Assembly: GCF_001022965.1 (NCBI RefSeq)
Contig: NZ_LECZ01000027.1
Span: forward strand, 930,001 to 994,000
Direction of reading: 5' to 3'
Origin: Enterobacter genomosp. O
GTDB taxonomy: Bacteria; Pseudomonadota; Gammaproteobacteria; Enterobacterales; Enterobacteriaceae
Length of the DNA: 64,000 bases
Each line of letters opens with the position of its first letter. The stretch's first letter is position 1. Of this stretch, positions 8,377 through 16,292 are shown in pieces. A model generated the notes under the pieces. That model searched no databases. It was given only the letters and a program-made list of their open reading frames with translations, and was not told where the DNA came from. Position numbers and translations under genes: made by a program.

Positions 8377-8402
8377 GCCTGCTTAACGCAGGCTTTTTTT
8401 TA
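8377..8402 (+). terminator. intrinsic terminator
   Basis: The stem GCCTGC / GCAGGC with a TTAAC loop is followed by eight T. It ends the transcription unit of the 75-aa gene. Confidence 0.88.
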
Positions 8403-8488
8403 CCCCCACACAAACATTTATAATTAAGACATGTACATCCAACACCACGGCAATATGAATTTATTGCTGAAGCAACCATAAGGCTTCC

Positions 8489-8827
8489 ATGAAAATCCTA
8501 CATTACACAGTATTAATAGTTATTGAAGCCCCATTCTCAGATAATAATATCAACCCTCTTATCTTGGGTCTCTTGCATGACCGAAACTATTCAAGTAAGT
8601 CAAACCGAGGCGTTAAACTTCCATCCCATGCATTTATTGGTTCAGAGGGTCAGGCAGTTTTAGAGTGGGAGTCTGAAAAAGATGGAGCAGAAAAACTAAA
8701 AAAAAGACTCTATCAGATGCTGCATGCAATTACACGTTTAGAAGAATCTCCCACAGCAATTTTTCTAATGATTTGCCCAGAAGATAAAACCTTAACCTTT
8801 GTTTCAAAACTTAAAGTAAGAGAATGA
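8489..8827 (+). CDS. hypothetical protein, 112 aa
   Basis: No family recognised. The N-terminus MKILHYTVLIVIEAPF is hydrophobic but continues into polar sequence, so a beta-strand is likelier than a signal peptide. The middle has a Lys/Glu-rich helix (EKDGAEKLKKRLYQMLHAI). AAGG precedes the ATG. The low GC and AT-rich flanks mark it as cargo rather than a core phage gene. Confidence 0.55.
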   Translation: MKILHYTVLIVIEAPFSDNNINPLILGLLHDRNYSSKSNRGVKLPSHAFIGSEGQAVLEWESEKDGAEKLKKRLYQMLHAITRLEESPTAIFLMICPEDKTLTFVSKLKVRE

Positions 8828-9203
8828 ACATCAATATTTTAACCTTCACCATCTGAAAATGCCGTGACCGTGAAAACTGCGAAAGAAAATCATGAGGCAC
8901 ATCAGTAAATATTGTATCATTTGCTAAGCATTGCTGTTACATTCGGTTTAATGATGAATCCTCCTCAGCGGCAGGGCTAATTAACCTGATGATTTGTATA
9001 TCAAGCGGCTCATCGTGAATTTCTGAAGCAGCGAGTCAAGAGTGGTTAGTTCAATGACTCACCGGGAGGCACCCGGCATCATATCCATAAGCCCCTGTAT
9101 AATTGCAGGGGCTTATTTATATTATAAAAGCATAGTAATAGACACATTACACTTAATACTCATAGCCGATAATTAGGTTCGAATGAATATATCGTTTAAA
9201 GAA
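8828..9203. other. non-coding stretch with hairpins
   Basis: No credible gene. Near 9059-9077 there is a short hairpin (CCGGG-AGGCA-CCCGG) preceded by a stretch resembling conserved non-coding prophage sequence. A strong hairpin follows at 9088-9117 (see next entry). A small RNA reading rightward and ending there is possible but unproven. Confidence 0.4.
9088..9117. terminator. probable bidirectional terminator downstream of umuC
   Basis: The stem AAGCCCCTG / CAGGGGCTT with a 7-base loop has T-rich sequence on the right (TTATTTAT) and A-rich sequence on the left. It lies 87 bases beyond the umuC stop and can serve umuDC on the reverse strand and any forward transcript from the preceding gap. 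Confidence 0.7.
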
Positions 9204-10472
9204 TCATCTAACTTTTATTAGGTCTGAATACCTCGTAGTATATCTTGGAGATAACATATCCCGTTTCATCTGCCACTGCTGCTGTATGCCCTGCCCGGCA
9301 AAATAAAGCGTTCCTTTCCCGTCTTTCGCGTTGAGATGATCGAGAACCTCCATCAATTTTTCGCTACCGGCCCGCGGAGCATTCTCGTCAAACAAGTTTA
9401 GCTGGGCCACGCCCTGGCTGAAAAAGTCACCCAGCATAATGCCAGCTTTCTGGTAACGGTGTCCGTCTTTCCAGATTTTGTCCAGGCACTTGACTGCGGC
9501 GTTGATGATGTCGCGAGAATCCTGTGTAGGAGTGAGAAGTTTCATTGACGCACTGTTGCCGTAATATGGCTCATTCAGGGCAAAGGGTGATGTTTTCACG
9601 AACGCAGAGATAAAGCGGCAATACTGATGCTCGCCGCGAAGCTTTTCGGCGCCACGTGCCGCATAGCTGCAAATGGCCTGGCGCATCTGTTCGTACTCAG
9701 TAACGCGTTCGCCGAACGAACGACTACATACGATTTCCTGTTTTGCCGGTGCAAACTCCTCCAGATCGAGGCATGGCTCGCCGCGCAGCTCGCGGACAGT
9801 TCGCTCCAGGACGACATTGAAGTGCTTTCGAATAATCCACGTACTTTGCTCAGAGAGGTCCAGAGCCGTTTTGATTCCCATCGCATTCAGCTTCTTACTG
9901 ATGCGCCTGCCGACGCCCCATACGTCTTCTACTGGCACGATAGCGAGCAATCGGCGCTGGCGATCGATATTGGACAAATCAACAACTCCGCCCGTCTGCC
10001 TCTGCCATTTCTTGGCGGCGTGATTTGCCAGCTTAGCGAGGGTTTTCGTCTGCGCGATGCCAACTCCGACAGTCAGGTGCGTACGCTTAAGAACTGTTGC
10101 GCGGATCTCTTTGCCAAAGTCAGTCAGGTCCCAGCAGTTTCGCACTCCGGTCAGATCACAAAAAGCTTCATCGATACTGTAAATTTCGACGCGGGGGCTC
10201 ATTTCTTCCAGCGTCGTCATTACCCGGTTAGACATGTCAGCGTAAAGCTCGTAATTGCTGCTGAAGCAAACAACGCCAGCGCGCCGGAAAAGCTCCTTTT
10301 GCTTGAAGAAAGGCTCACCCATTGCTATCCCTGCGGCTTTTGCCTCAGCGCTGCGTGCGATTACACAGCCATCGTTATTTGAGAGAACGACAACTGGCCG
10401 CCCTCTCAGGTCCGGCCTGAATACAGTCTCGCATGATGCGTAGAACGAATTCACATCACAGAGAGCAAACAT
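9204..10472 (-). CDS. umuC: DNA polymerase V catalytic subunit UmuC
   Basis: 422 aa Y-family polymerase for error-prone translesion synthesis with UmuD' dimers and RecA. Visible are the N-terminal metal motif (FALCDVNSFYASCE), the catalytic YSIDEAF at about 98-104 and the beta-clamp binding motif QLNLFD near 357-362. Length matches E. coli UmuC. It starts two bases after the umuD stop, so the pair is one operon under the LexA site upstream of umuD. It lies inside the prophage beside the tail-fibre genes and is therefore mobile. Confidence 0.96.
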   Translation of the reverse strand: MFALCDVNSFYASCETVFRPDLRGRPVVVLSNNDGCVIARSAEAKAAGIAMGEPFFKQKELFRRAGVVCFSSNYELYADMSNRVMTTLEEMSPRVEIYSIDEAFCDLTGVRNCWDLTDFGKEIRATVLKRTHLTVGVGIAQTKTLAKLANHAAKKWQRQTGGVVDLSNIDRQRRLLAIVPVEDVWGVGRRISKKLNAMGIKTALDLSEQSTWIIRKHFNVVLERTVRELRGEPCLDLEEFAPAKQEIVCSRSFGERVTEYEQMRQAICSYAARGAEKLRGEHQYCRFISAFVKTSPFALNEPYYGNSASMKLLTPTQDSRDIINAAVKCLDKIWKDGHRYQKAGIMLGDFFSQGVAQLNLFDENAPRAGSEKLMEVLDHLNAKDGKGTLYFAGQGIQQQWQMKRDMLSPRYTTRYSDLIKVR

Positions 10473-10474
10473 AT

Positions 10475-10894
10475 TCAGCTCACAGATTTAACGATGAAAG
10501 TCACGACGCCGAAAACGTCCAGCGTGTCTTCGCTGCCTACAACAATCGGGCTGTAGGCGCTGTTCATAGGATTGAGTTGCACGGTCGGTCGCAGCTGCAG
10601 GCGTTTAACAGTGAACTCCCCTTCCACCGCAGCGATGACAATGTCACCATGCTCAGCAGTCCTAGAGCTGTCCACTACCAGCAGATCACCGTCGCTGATC
10701 CCGGCTTCGATCATAGAATCGCCCGCGGCTTTGACGAAATACGTTGAGCTCGGGTGAGCAACAAGTAACTCATTGAGATCGATGCGCTGTTCAACGTAAT
10801 CAGCCGCTGGGCTTGGGAAACCACACTGCACTAAGTCACTGAAAAGCGGGAGAGCGATAATTTCTCGCAGTTCTGTAGGCCTGATAAATTCCAT
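10475..10894 (-). CDS. umuD: UmuD, self-cleaving Pol V subunit
   Basis: 139 aa from the ATG at 10894, preceded by GAGGT. The LexA-like S24 protease features are complete: cleavage site Cys24-Gly25 (VQCGFPSP), nucleophile Ser60 in AAGDSMIEAG and Lys97 in GEFTVKRL. RecA filaments stimulate cleavage to UmuD', which activates UmuC. The frame is open to 10969, but that upstream part contains the LexA box, so the start at 10894 is preferred. Confidence 0.96.
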   Translation of the reverse strand: MEFIRPTELREIIALPLFSDLVQCGFPSPAADYVEQRIDLNELLVAHPSSTYFVKAAGDSMIEAGISDGDLLVVDSSRTAEHGDIVIAAVEGEFTVKRLQLRPTVQLNPMNSAYSPIVVGSEDTLDVFGVVTFIVKSVS

Positions 10895-10909
10895 ATTGCA
10901 TACCTCAAA

Positions 10910-10929
10910 TACTGTTTTTATATACAGTA
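10910..10929. promoter_or_regulatory. LexA (SOS) box of umuDC
   Basis: TACTGTTTTTATATACAGTA is nearly a full palindrome with the invariant CTG-N10-CAG core. It lies 16 bases upstream of the umuD start and close to the E. coli umuDC operator, so tight LexA repression and DNA-damage induction are expected. Confidence 0.93.
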
Positions 10930-10965
10930 GTTTCATTTGAGTATGCACGCAAGACAGGAGGTCTG

Positions 10966-11181
10966 TCATGGCTGACTAAAGCTTCGCCGTTTCGTTTCTA
11001 AGTTTCTATGTCGCTTCGAATTATGAGTTTTGTAAATTTCATGGATGTAACCCTCTGTGAGCAGATTTAAGGCGGTTTTGAACGAGGAATTTTTAGAGTG
11101 CATGTACGCCACCACATCGTAAATGATCGCTTCCCACTTTCCCTTTACTCCGTTTGTGATCAGCCAACAATGTTCGGGCAT
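10966..11181 (-). CDS. hypothetical protein, 71 aa
   Basis: Starts MPEHCWLITNG and continues with a plausible globular composition (KWEAIIYDVVAYMHSK), ending in a basic tail. A stop lies just upstream in this frame, and GGGA is the only ribosome-site candidate. It reads toward umuD and overlaps the next entry in another frame. The two may be pieces of one gene broken by a frameshift; I cannot decide. No family recognised. Confidence 0.4.
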   Translation of the reverse strand: MPEHCWLITNGVKGKWEAIIYDVVAYMHSKNSSFKTALNLLTEGYIHEIYKTHNSKRHRNLETKRRSFSQP

Positions 11182-11284
11182 AATTCCCGACGATTACTCT
11201 GGTATGAACACTGAGTAAATAACCATCGCCAGTTCTTGCATACACCACCAGGTCGCGGTTTTCATTTTCCCTACTGATAAACAT
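11093..11284 (-). CDS. hypothetical protein, 63 aa, possibly a gene fragment
   Basis: Starts MFISRENENRDLVVYARTG and ends DHLRCGGVHAL. The first 40 residues look like a real strand-rich domain, while the end overlaps the 71-aa frame by 89 bases. No good ribosome site is visible upstream. It is either a small phage protein or the 5' part of a frameshifted gene that continues in the overlapping frame. Confidence 0.35.
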   Translation of the reverse strand: MFISRENENRDLVVYARTGDGYLLSVHTRVIVGNYARTLLADHKRSKGKVGSDHLRCGGVHAL

Positions 11285-11342
11285 CTATTTCGAAAACGGC
11301 CTGCCGGTGGCTTGCCACCCTCTTATGCCTGGCGAAGTAGTT

Positions 11343-11489
11343 ATGAATCCCGATTCATACCTGGAACATGTGATCCGTTCCGGCTATGTTGTAATCCCAT
11401 GCGATGAAGAAGAAAAATTCACACTTGGTGAGATACAGGATATGATCACCATAGCACGCCGTACGCGGGATTATAGGTTGCAACCTTAA
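11343..11489 (+). CDS. hypothetical protein, 48 aa
   Basis: From the ATG at 11343: MNPDSYLEHVIRSGYVV, ending ARRTRDYRLQP. It is acidic in the middle and basic at the end, as in many small phage regulators, but no family is recognised. The ribosome site is weak (GGCGAAG). The frame opens 36 bases earlier with another ATG. The 160 bases after it hold a short hairpin (TCCGGT / ACCGGA near 11609-11627) upstream of the acetyltransferase. Confidence 0.45.
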   Translation: MNPDSYLEHVIRSGYVVIPCDEEEKFTLGEIQDMITIARRTRDYRLQP

Positions 11490-11650
11490 TTCAACGTAAG
11501 CAACTTGCTGGTAACAATAATGGGCTGCAAAACTATAATATAAAAACGCGGCTTTTTATGCCCCTCCGCTGAATTGTCGTTCTAGGGAGCTTAAATATTG
11601 AGCTCTCCGGTCAAGCACACCGGAAATTTACAAACCTCAAGGAGTTAGTG

Positions 11651-12187
11651 ATGTATCAACAATTAAAAAAATGTCTAAAAGTAGAAGTGCAAAAAGGTAG
11701 TAAGGATTTTAGCTGGTCAAGAACCATCCGACACGCTTTCAAATGCGTGGATCGGCGTTTTTACTTCTGGTTTAGAATCTGGTGTTATCTCTATCAAACC
11801 AACAAATATGGCATGCGAGAGTTTGCCAAACACCGAATGATTAATCTCAACAGAAGTTATTCAACAGATATAAATCCGAAGGTTGTCATTGGCCCAGGAA
11901 TGAAAATTGTCCACTTCCCTGGAATTGTGATGAGGGGTAATACAGTTATAGGTAAGAATGCGATCATTCGACAGGGGGTGACTATCGGAGCAAGGAATGA
12001 TATAGATGAAGGGTTTAGTCGTATCGGAGATAATGTAGAAATTGGCGCTAATGTTTGTTTAATTGGTGACATTTCAATAGGCAATAATGTTAAAATTGGT
12101 GCAATGGCATTTATTAATAAAAACATCCCGGACGATACCGTGGTTTTCTCCAAAAACGATATCGTCCTCAAACCATTTACCAAGTAA
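11651..12187 (+). CDS. hexapeptide-repeat acetyltransferase
   Basis: 178 aa of the left-handed beta-helix (CysE/WbbJ-like) O-acetyltransferase class. Hexapeptide turns such as VVIGPGMKI, TVIGKNAIIRQGVTIG and VEIGANVCLIGDISIG run from about residue 75 to 160. The N-terminal 60 residues are basic and aromatic (RRFYFWFRIWCYLYQ), which could sit at the membrane. AAGGAG is six bases before the ATG at 11651. It is AT-rich and lies directly beyond the tail-fibre genes, where many temperate phages carry serotype-conversion genes. Acetylation of O-antigen or another envelope glycan is inferred; the acceptor is unknown. Confidence 0.8.
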   Translation: MYQQLKKCLKVEVQKGSKDFSWSRTIRHAFKCVDRRFYFWFRIWCYLYQTNKYGMREFAKHRMINLNRSYSTDINPKVVIGPGMKIVHFPGIVMRGNTVIGKNAIIRQGVTIGARNDIDEGFSRIGDNVEIGANVCLIGDISIGNNVKIGAMAFINKNIPDDTVVFSKNDIVLKPFTK

Positions 12188-12193
12188 CTATGA

Positions 12194-12628
12194 TTATTCG
12201 CTTGATGGTTTCACAGGCCAATCTATTCTGTTAAAGCTATCCTCGTCACTTACGGCAGAAAAATCCATTACTTTAATCTTCTTGATATAGGCCATCCATT
12301 CACCAAGGCTGGCCTTTTCTTCATTGGTTATCGTTCCTAGCTGCAGCTCTATTTTCCAGTCATCAACCTGGGTGTAAGCTTCAGAAAGTAAATGTTGTCT
12401 CATCTCCTCAGCTTTTGACACCCAATCAATCGGTTGCTCGATCAATACAGGTTTTCCATAGCTGTTTGGTGCGATAATTTTACCCTCCCCCTGCCCACAT
12501 AAAAGGTAGTTATACCAGCGTTCTGATATCGCAAGAGCATCTGCAGGCCAGGTGTCACGCTCATTATAAGTTTCTTTTAAAAACTCGGGGTAAAACCCAT
12601 TTGTTGTTGCGCTGTAATATATTGTCAT
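12194..12628 (-). CDS. G: tail fibre assembly protein (P2 G-like)
   Basis: 144 aa. Tail-fibre assembly chaperones of the P2 gpG/lambda Tfa class help trimerise the fibre C-terminus. Recognised from the N-terminal part (MTIYYSATTNGFYPEFL) and the typical end with EWMAYIKKIK and IDWPVKP. It starts one base after the fibre gene stop. Its 3' end abuts the acetyltransferase convergently, with only six bases between the stops. Confidence 0.85.
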   Translation of the reverse strand: MTIYYSATTNGFYPEFLKETYNERDTWPADALAISERWYNYLLCGQGEGKIIAPNSYGKPVLIEQPIDWVSKAEEMRQHLLSEAYTQVDDWKIELQLGTITNEEKASLGEWMAYIKKIKVMDFSAVSDEDSFNRIDWPVKPSSE

Positions 12629-12629
12629 T

Positions 12630-14456
12630 TCATTTTCCCATTGCGACCCACATTACCGTTTCCGTACCACCACCTGCAATTCGCAGATTCCAACCAGTAG
12701 TATTAACGTCATAAGGTTGCATTGCCGCACCTTGCCCTGACGAATTGTTTCGGGTTGGGATAACACCAAAACATTTTGTAGGAAAGGCAAACGGAAATGT
12801 CACCCTGCCACTGTTTGCTACTCCGGCTGTCTGCCCCATCATTGTGATCACACCGGTTGCTGTATTCTTCCACCAAAGAACGTTGCCGCTGATGCCTGAT
12901 GTGTCCGGCGCGCCATAACTGCCCTTAGGCTGAAATCTACCGTCACTTTCCGCTTTGGTGTAAGCTCCTGTTTTTGGCATGTACCCGGCATCAGATTGTG
13001 ATTTTGTGTAATAACGGCTGTCAAAATTTGCGTAATTGGTTGGTATTATTTGCCCAGTGTATGAAAAAGTTGTTTTATTCCAGTACCCAACCATCGCGCT
13101 GTTTGACCATAAATCTATCTGTCCATCGACAGAGTTCCTCAAACCTGAATCATTGTCACCGATATTCAAAATCGCAGAGCCAGCCGAACCAAGCTGAAGC
13201 GGGCCATTTACGATTGCGGATTTTCCCTGGGTAGGATTTAGGTTAACGGTACCGTCAGAATTTAAACTGATGCTGTTATTTGCCCCCTTGTAATTAAGGA
13301 ATGTAACGTTGGTGTTCGTGGTAGAACCTGCCCCCACATACCAGTGGTTAGCATTAGCAGAGTCTTTAGAAATAATATAACTGGCATAACCTGCGGTTTT
13401 GGGCTGTAACCAGATCCCATCACCATCAACATTCATGATTAGCCGACCAGACATGGTGTCGCCAGTTTTGGCAACCGCTCCCACATCCCCGGCAGAAGGC
13501 TTGTTTAATGTCGTGTAGTGGACCGCCCACGGAGTGCTTGTATCAAGTGCAACATCCGAGATGGAAAACCGTGAATATACTTTCCCTGCAGTGTCCATAA
13601 AAATCTGAGCACGACGGGATGCACCATAAGCTGATTGCCATCCCGCACCATTTGATGGCACTTCTTTTAAATCTGCAGCCGCATAAGCAAGGAATTGTGA
13701 TACCTGCCCCATGCGAATTTGAATAGCAGAGCCTAGCCCCTGCCAGCCAACTACCGGAACACGATCAACTGTCGTATCGGTCGCTGATGTAACGATATCT
13801 TTTAGCGCTGCAGTTTTTAGCTGCAGGTTGTCCCGCGCCAGCACTTTATCTGGCAGGTCAGACAGGTTGTTATTTTTCTGCAGAGCATTCACGATACGCG
13901 TGTCATCGCCTGCCGCAACAGTCTTGGCAACTTTCCCCACGTCCAGTACGGCAGCCCCCTTCAGGCCCAGGCTTTTTCGTGACAGAGAGGCATCCTTCAC
14001 ATCGCTCAGGTTTGCATCCTGTCGCAGAAAAAGACCATCGCCGGTTGCAACCTTCAGCTCAATGTTCGCAGTTTCGGAAACCGCAAGGCGGTATTGCAGG
14101 TTAACGCTGACGCCGTTTTCCGGCTTCTCGATGGCCGCACAGTTCGCAACGGAATACAGTTCCCCTGCATCGGTCAGCAGCCCGACTTCCCTCACCACGA
14201 ACCCGCCCACTCCTGCCGCTAATACCAACTGAGCAATGAACTGGTTCGCCTGGTCTGGCGAAACCTGCAGCGCCGATATCGCATTGCGATAGACTTCACG
14301 GACCAGTTTCGTCTGTGCCGGCTCCGGCTTAACAGGCTGGCCGTTCCCGTCGCCCACCACAAAATCTTTAATAATGACGGGCTTCCCGGTCGCAGAGGAC
14401 TGCGCCTCCAGCTCCTTGCCCCGGTTGGTCAGAATGCTGTAATACTTCTCAGCCAT
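12630..14456 (-). CDS. H: tail fibre protein (P2 H-like)
   Basis: 608 aa. The N-terminal 150 residues (MAEKYYSILTNRGKELEAQ...) are the P2 gpH-type baseplate-attachment domain. Repeats follow (NLSDVKDASLSRKSLGLKGAA, then NNNLSDLPDKVLARDNLQL), typical of triple-stranded fibre shafts. The C-terminus (about 500-608) is likely the receptor-binding tip that pairs with the G-like protein. It is transcribed after gene I with three bases between them. Host range lies in the tip. Confidence 0.92.
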   Translation of the reverse strand: MAEKYYSILTNRGKELEAQSSATGKPVIIKDFVVGDGNGQPVKPEPAQTKLVREVYRNAISALQVSPDQANQFIAQLVLAAGVGGFVVREVGLLTDAGELYSVANCAAIEKPENGVSVNLQYRLAVSETANIELKVATGDGLFLRQDANLSDVKDASLSRKSLGLKGAAVLDVGKVAKTVAAGDDTRIVNALQKNNNLSDLPDKVLARDNLQLKTAALKDIVTSATDTTVDRVPVVGWQGLGSAIQIRMGQVSQFLAYAAADLKEVPSNGAGWQSAYGASRRAQIFMDTAGKVYSRFSISDVALDTSTPWAVHYTTLNKPSAGDVGAVAKTGDTMSGRLIMNVDGDGIWLQPKTAGYASYIISKDSANANHWYVGAGSTTNTNVTFLNYKGANNSISLNSDGTVNLNPTQGKSAIVNGPLQLGSAGSAILNIGDNDSGLRNSVDGQIDLWSNSAMVGYWNKTTFSYTGQIIPTNYANFDSRYYTKSQSDAGYMPKTGAYTKAESDGRFQPKGSYGAPDTSGISGNVLWWKNTATGVITMMGQTAGVANSGRVTFPFAFPTKCFGVIPTRNNSSGQGAAMQPYDVNTTGWNLRIAGGGTETVMWVAMGK

Positions 14457-14458
14457 GA

Positions 14459-15010
14459 TTAAACTCCTGCCTCAATATCGACATCAATCCAGGCGGTGAC
14501 AGCACCGCCCGTGTAATAGGTTCCCTTCGCGCCCAGATCGGCGATCACGTCAATGGTGGTCAGCAGGCTACGGAGGTTTTTAGCTTTATCCACCTGACGG
14601 CGTATGCGCTGATACAGCGCCTCATCAATGGCCTGCAGGCTGTAGACTTCCACCCGGAAGGTGTAAGGGAGCTTGCGGGGCTCATCTTCCCACCACTCCA
14701 CAACGGTGGTTGGCAGACTGACGGCGCTCAGTGACCGGCGGACCGCACCAGCCGTACCGCGGTGCTGATGCACGTAGGCAGCATCCTTAATCACCTGCCG
14801 TTTTTCTTCCTCCGTCCAGGCATCCTCCCACGAGTCCACCGCAAATTCCCAGGCAAGCCAGGGCAGCAGATGAGCCGGACAGGTGTCAGGATTTTTCACC
14901 TTCCGGACCATGTCCGTATCCAGCCCCGTGATCTGCTCCGTGCTGGCCTGCTCAAGTGCCCGCTCAGGGTGAATGGCTGACGGGGGAAGGAGGGATCGAA
15001 ATTTATCCAC
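14459..15010 (-). CDS. I: baseplate wedge / tail protein I
   Basis: 183 aa, P2 gpI family. Segments such as TCPAHLLPWLAWEFAVDSW and the YVHQHRGTAGAVRRSL region are family hallmarks. It overlaps the end of J by 8 bases, as in P2, where J-I-H follow each other. It links the baseplate wedge to the tail fibres. Confidence 0.92.
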   Translation of the reverse strand: MDKFRSLLPPSAIHPERALEQASTEQITGLDTDMVRKVKNPDTCPAHLLPWLAWEFAVDSWEDAWTEEEKRQVIKDAAYVHQHRGTAGAVRRSLSAVSLPTTVVEWWEDEPRKLPYTFRVEVYSLQAIDEALYQRIRRQVDKAKNLRSLLTTIDVIADLGAKGTYYTGGAVTAWIDVDIEAGV

Positions 15011-15917
15011 TGGTGCCTCCTTTGCGGGTGACGTTTATCGCGCTGCACCAGGGAGCCTGCCCGGCTGCCCCTTCCAGATCGGCCGTCGGGCTGATCAATT
15101 TGACCCGGGATACGCCAGGCTGCTGCAGGGAAGCGTATATCGCAGAGAGCGGTACGATGGCGTTAATACGATGGGATAGCTGGGTATAGTTCGTCAGCGT
15201 GCTGATGGCATTCTCCAGCACCGTCTGTGCATCCGGCCCGTCAGGAATATCGAGTTCAGCCGTGACGGCATAGCTGGCAACAGTGGCACTTTTCACGCTC
15301 ACAAAATCGGTCAGCGGCCTGACTTCATCGGCACTCAGGGTGTTCATCACGGTTTCGATCAGAATTATCCCGGCCTCACCGTTGCCCGTTCGCGACAGCA
15401 CATACACATCCACTTCACCGGGTCTGTTATGGGTCTCCGGCCCGTAGGCATCCGCATCCAGCACATCGTTATCGGCCGATTTGGCATGAAAGCGGTACGC
15501 GTTGCGCGCGCCGGCGGTGTTCAGTTGCGCCCACGAAAGCTGGATACGCTCACGAAAAGCGTCATCACTTTCATAGACAGGTTCGACGGGCGGTACCGCA
15601 TCCGGATCGCCGGGGTCAATCACCAGGCGGGAAACGTTGAAGGCCGCGCCCAGCTGGTCGAGATCGGCCCCTCTGGCGCTGGCAAGGAAAACAGCCCTTA
15701 CCGCGTCGTTGACACGCTGAAACGCCAGCGTCAGCTGGTAGGCGTTGATTTCCCCCTGTTTATACGCCGGGTCCGACTCCACCAGGGCGTCGAATTCCGG
15801 ATCCAGCTCGCGCAGGCGCGCCAGCCAGCGGGTAAAAATATCGGCGGCATCCGGTACCACAATCGCATCCGGTACCGCCAGCGCGGACAGGTTGATAACG
15901 TCGTAACTACTTGCCAT
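15003..15917 (-). CDS. J: baseplate assembly protein J
   Basis: 304 aa, close to the 302 aa of P2 gpJ (T4 gp6 class), a component of the contractile-tail baseplate wedge. The ATG at 15917 overlaps the end of W; the frame extends upstream to 15998 but that segment belongs to W. The start MASSYDVINLSALAVPDAI is typical of the family. Confidence 0.94.
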   Translation of the reverse strand: MASSYDVINLSALAVPDAIVVPDAADIFTRWLARLRELDPEFDALVESDPAYKQGEINAYQLTLAFQRVNDAVRAVFLASARGADLDQLGAAFNVSRLVIDPGDPDAVPPVEPVYESDDAFRERIQLSWAQLNTAGARNAYRFHAKSADNDVLDADAYGPETHNRPGEVDVYVLSRTGNGEAGIILIETVMNTLSADEVRPLTDFVSVKSATVASYAVTAELDIPDGPDAQTVLENAISTLTNYTQLSHRINAIVPLSAIYASLQQPGVSRVKLISPTADLEGAAGQAPWCSAINVTRKGGTSG

Positions 15918-16254
15918 AAATCTGTATGCCTCCGGTGCTGACAGGAAGATTATTCTCTTTGTTGATGCCCTCGATATCGACGACACACCCTGTTTCATCG
16001 GCCGGGAAAGTGACCATCACACGCGTGACCCGCAACCGGGGCTCCCAGCGTGCCAGGGCTGAGGCCGTGGCCGCGATAATCCGCAACCGGGTGAGATCGT
16101 CGCGAGGGTTGTCCACCAGCGAAAACAGGTCACTGCCGTAATCGCGCACCAGCACGCGGCTGCCGAGCGGTGTGGAGAGGATATCGCTGACGGACTGGCG
16201 CAAATGATCGCTGCCGGACAGGGGTTTACCGGTCCGGCTGTTTACACCGTTCAT
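15907..16254 (-). CDS. W: baseplate assembly protein W (gp25-like)
   Basis: 115 aa of the gpW/gp25 lysozyme-like baseplate family. Visible are SDHLRQSVSDILSTPLGSRV and RDYGSDLFSLVDNP, the conserved core of gp25 homologues that initiate sheath assembly. It overlaps J by 11 bases. Confidence 0.94.
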   Translation of the reverse strand: MNGVNSRTGKPLSGSDHLRQSVSDILSTPLGSRVLVRDYGSDLFSLVDNPRDDLTRLRIIAATASALARWEPRLRVTRVMVTFPADETGCVVDIEGINKENNLPVSTGGIQIYGK

Positions 16255-16292
16255 AATGTTTTTCCGTATGAGGATCGCCAGGTGGCGGAGAG

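Noticed and set aside
9627..10382. 251-aa frame antisense to umuC
   Set aside because: umuC has all catalytic motifs; the antisense frame shows none and no start signal.
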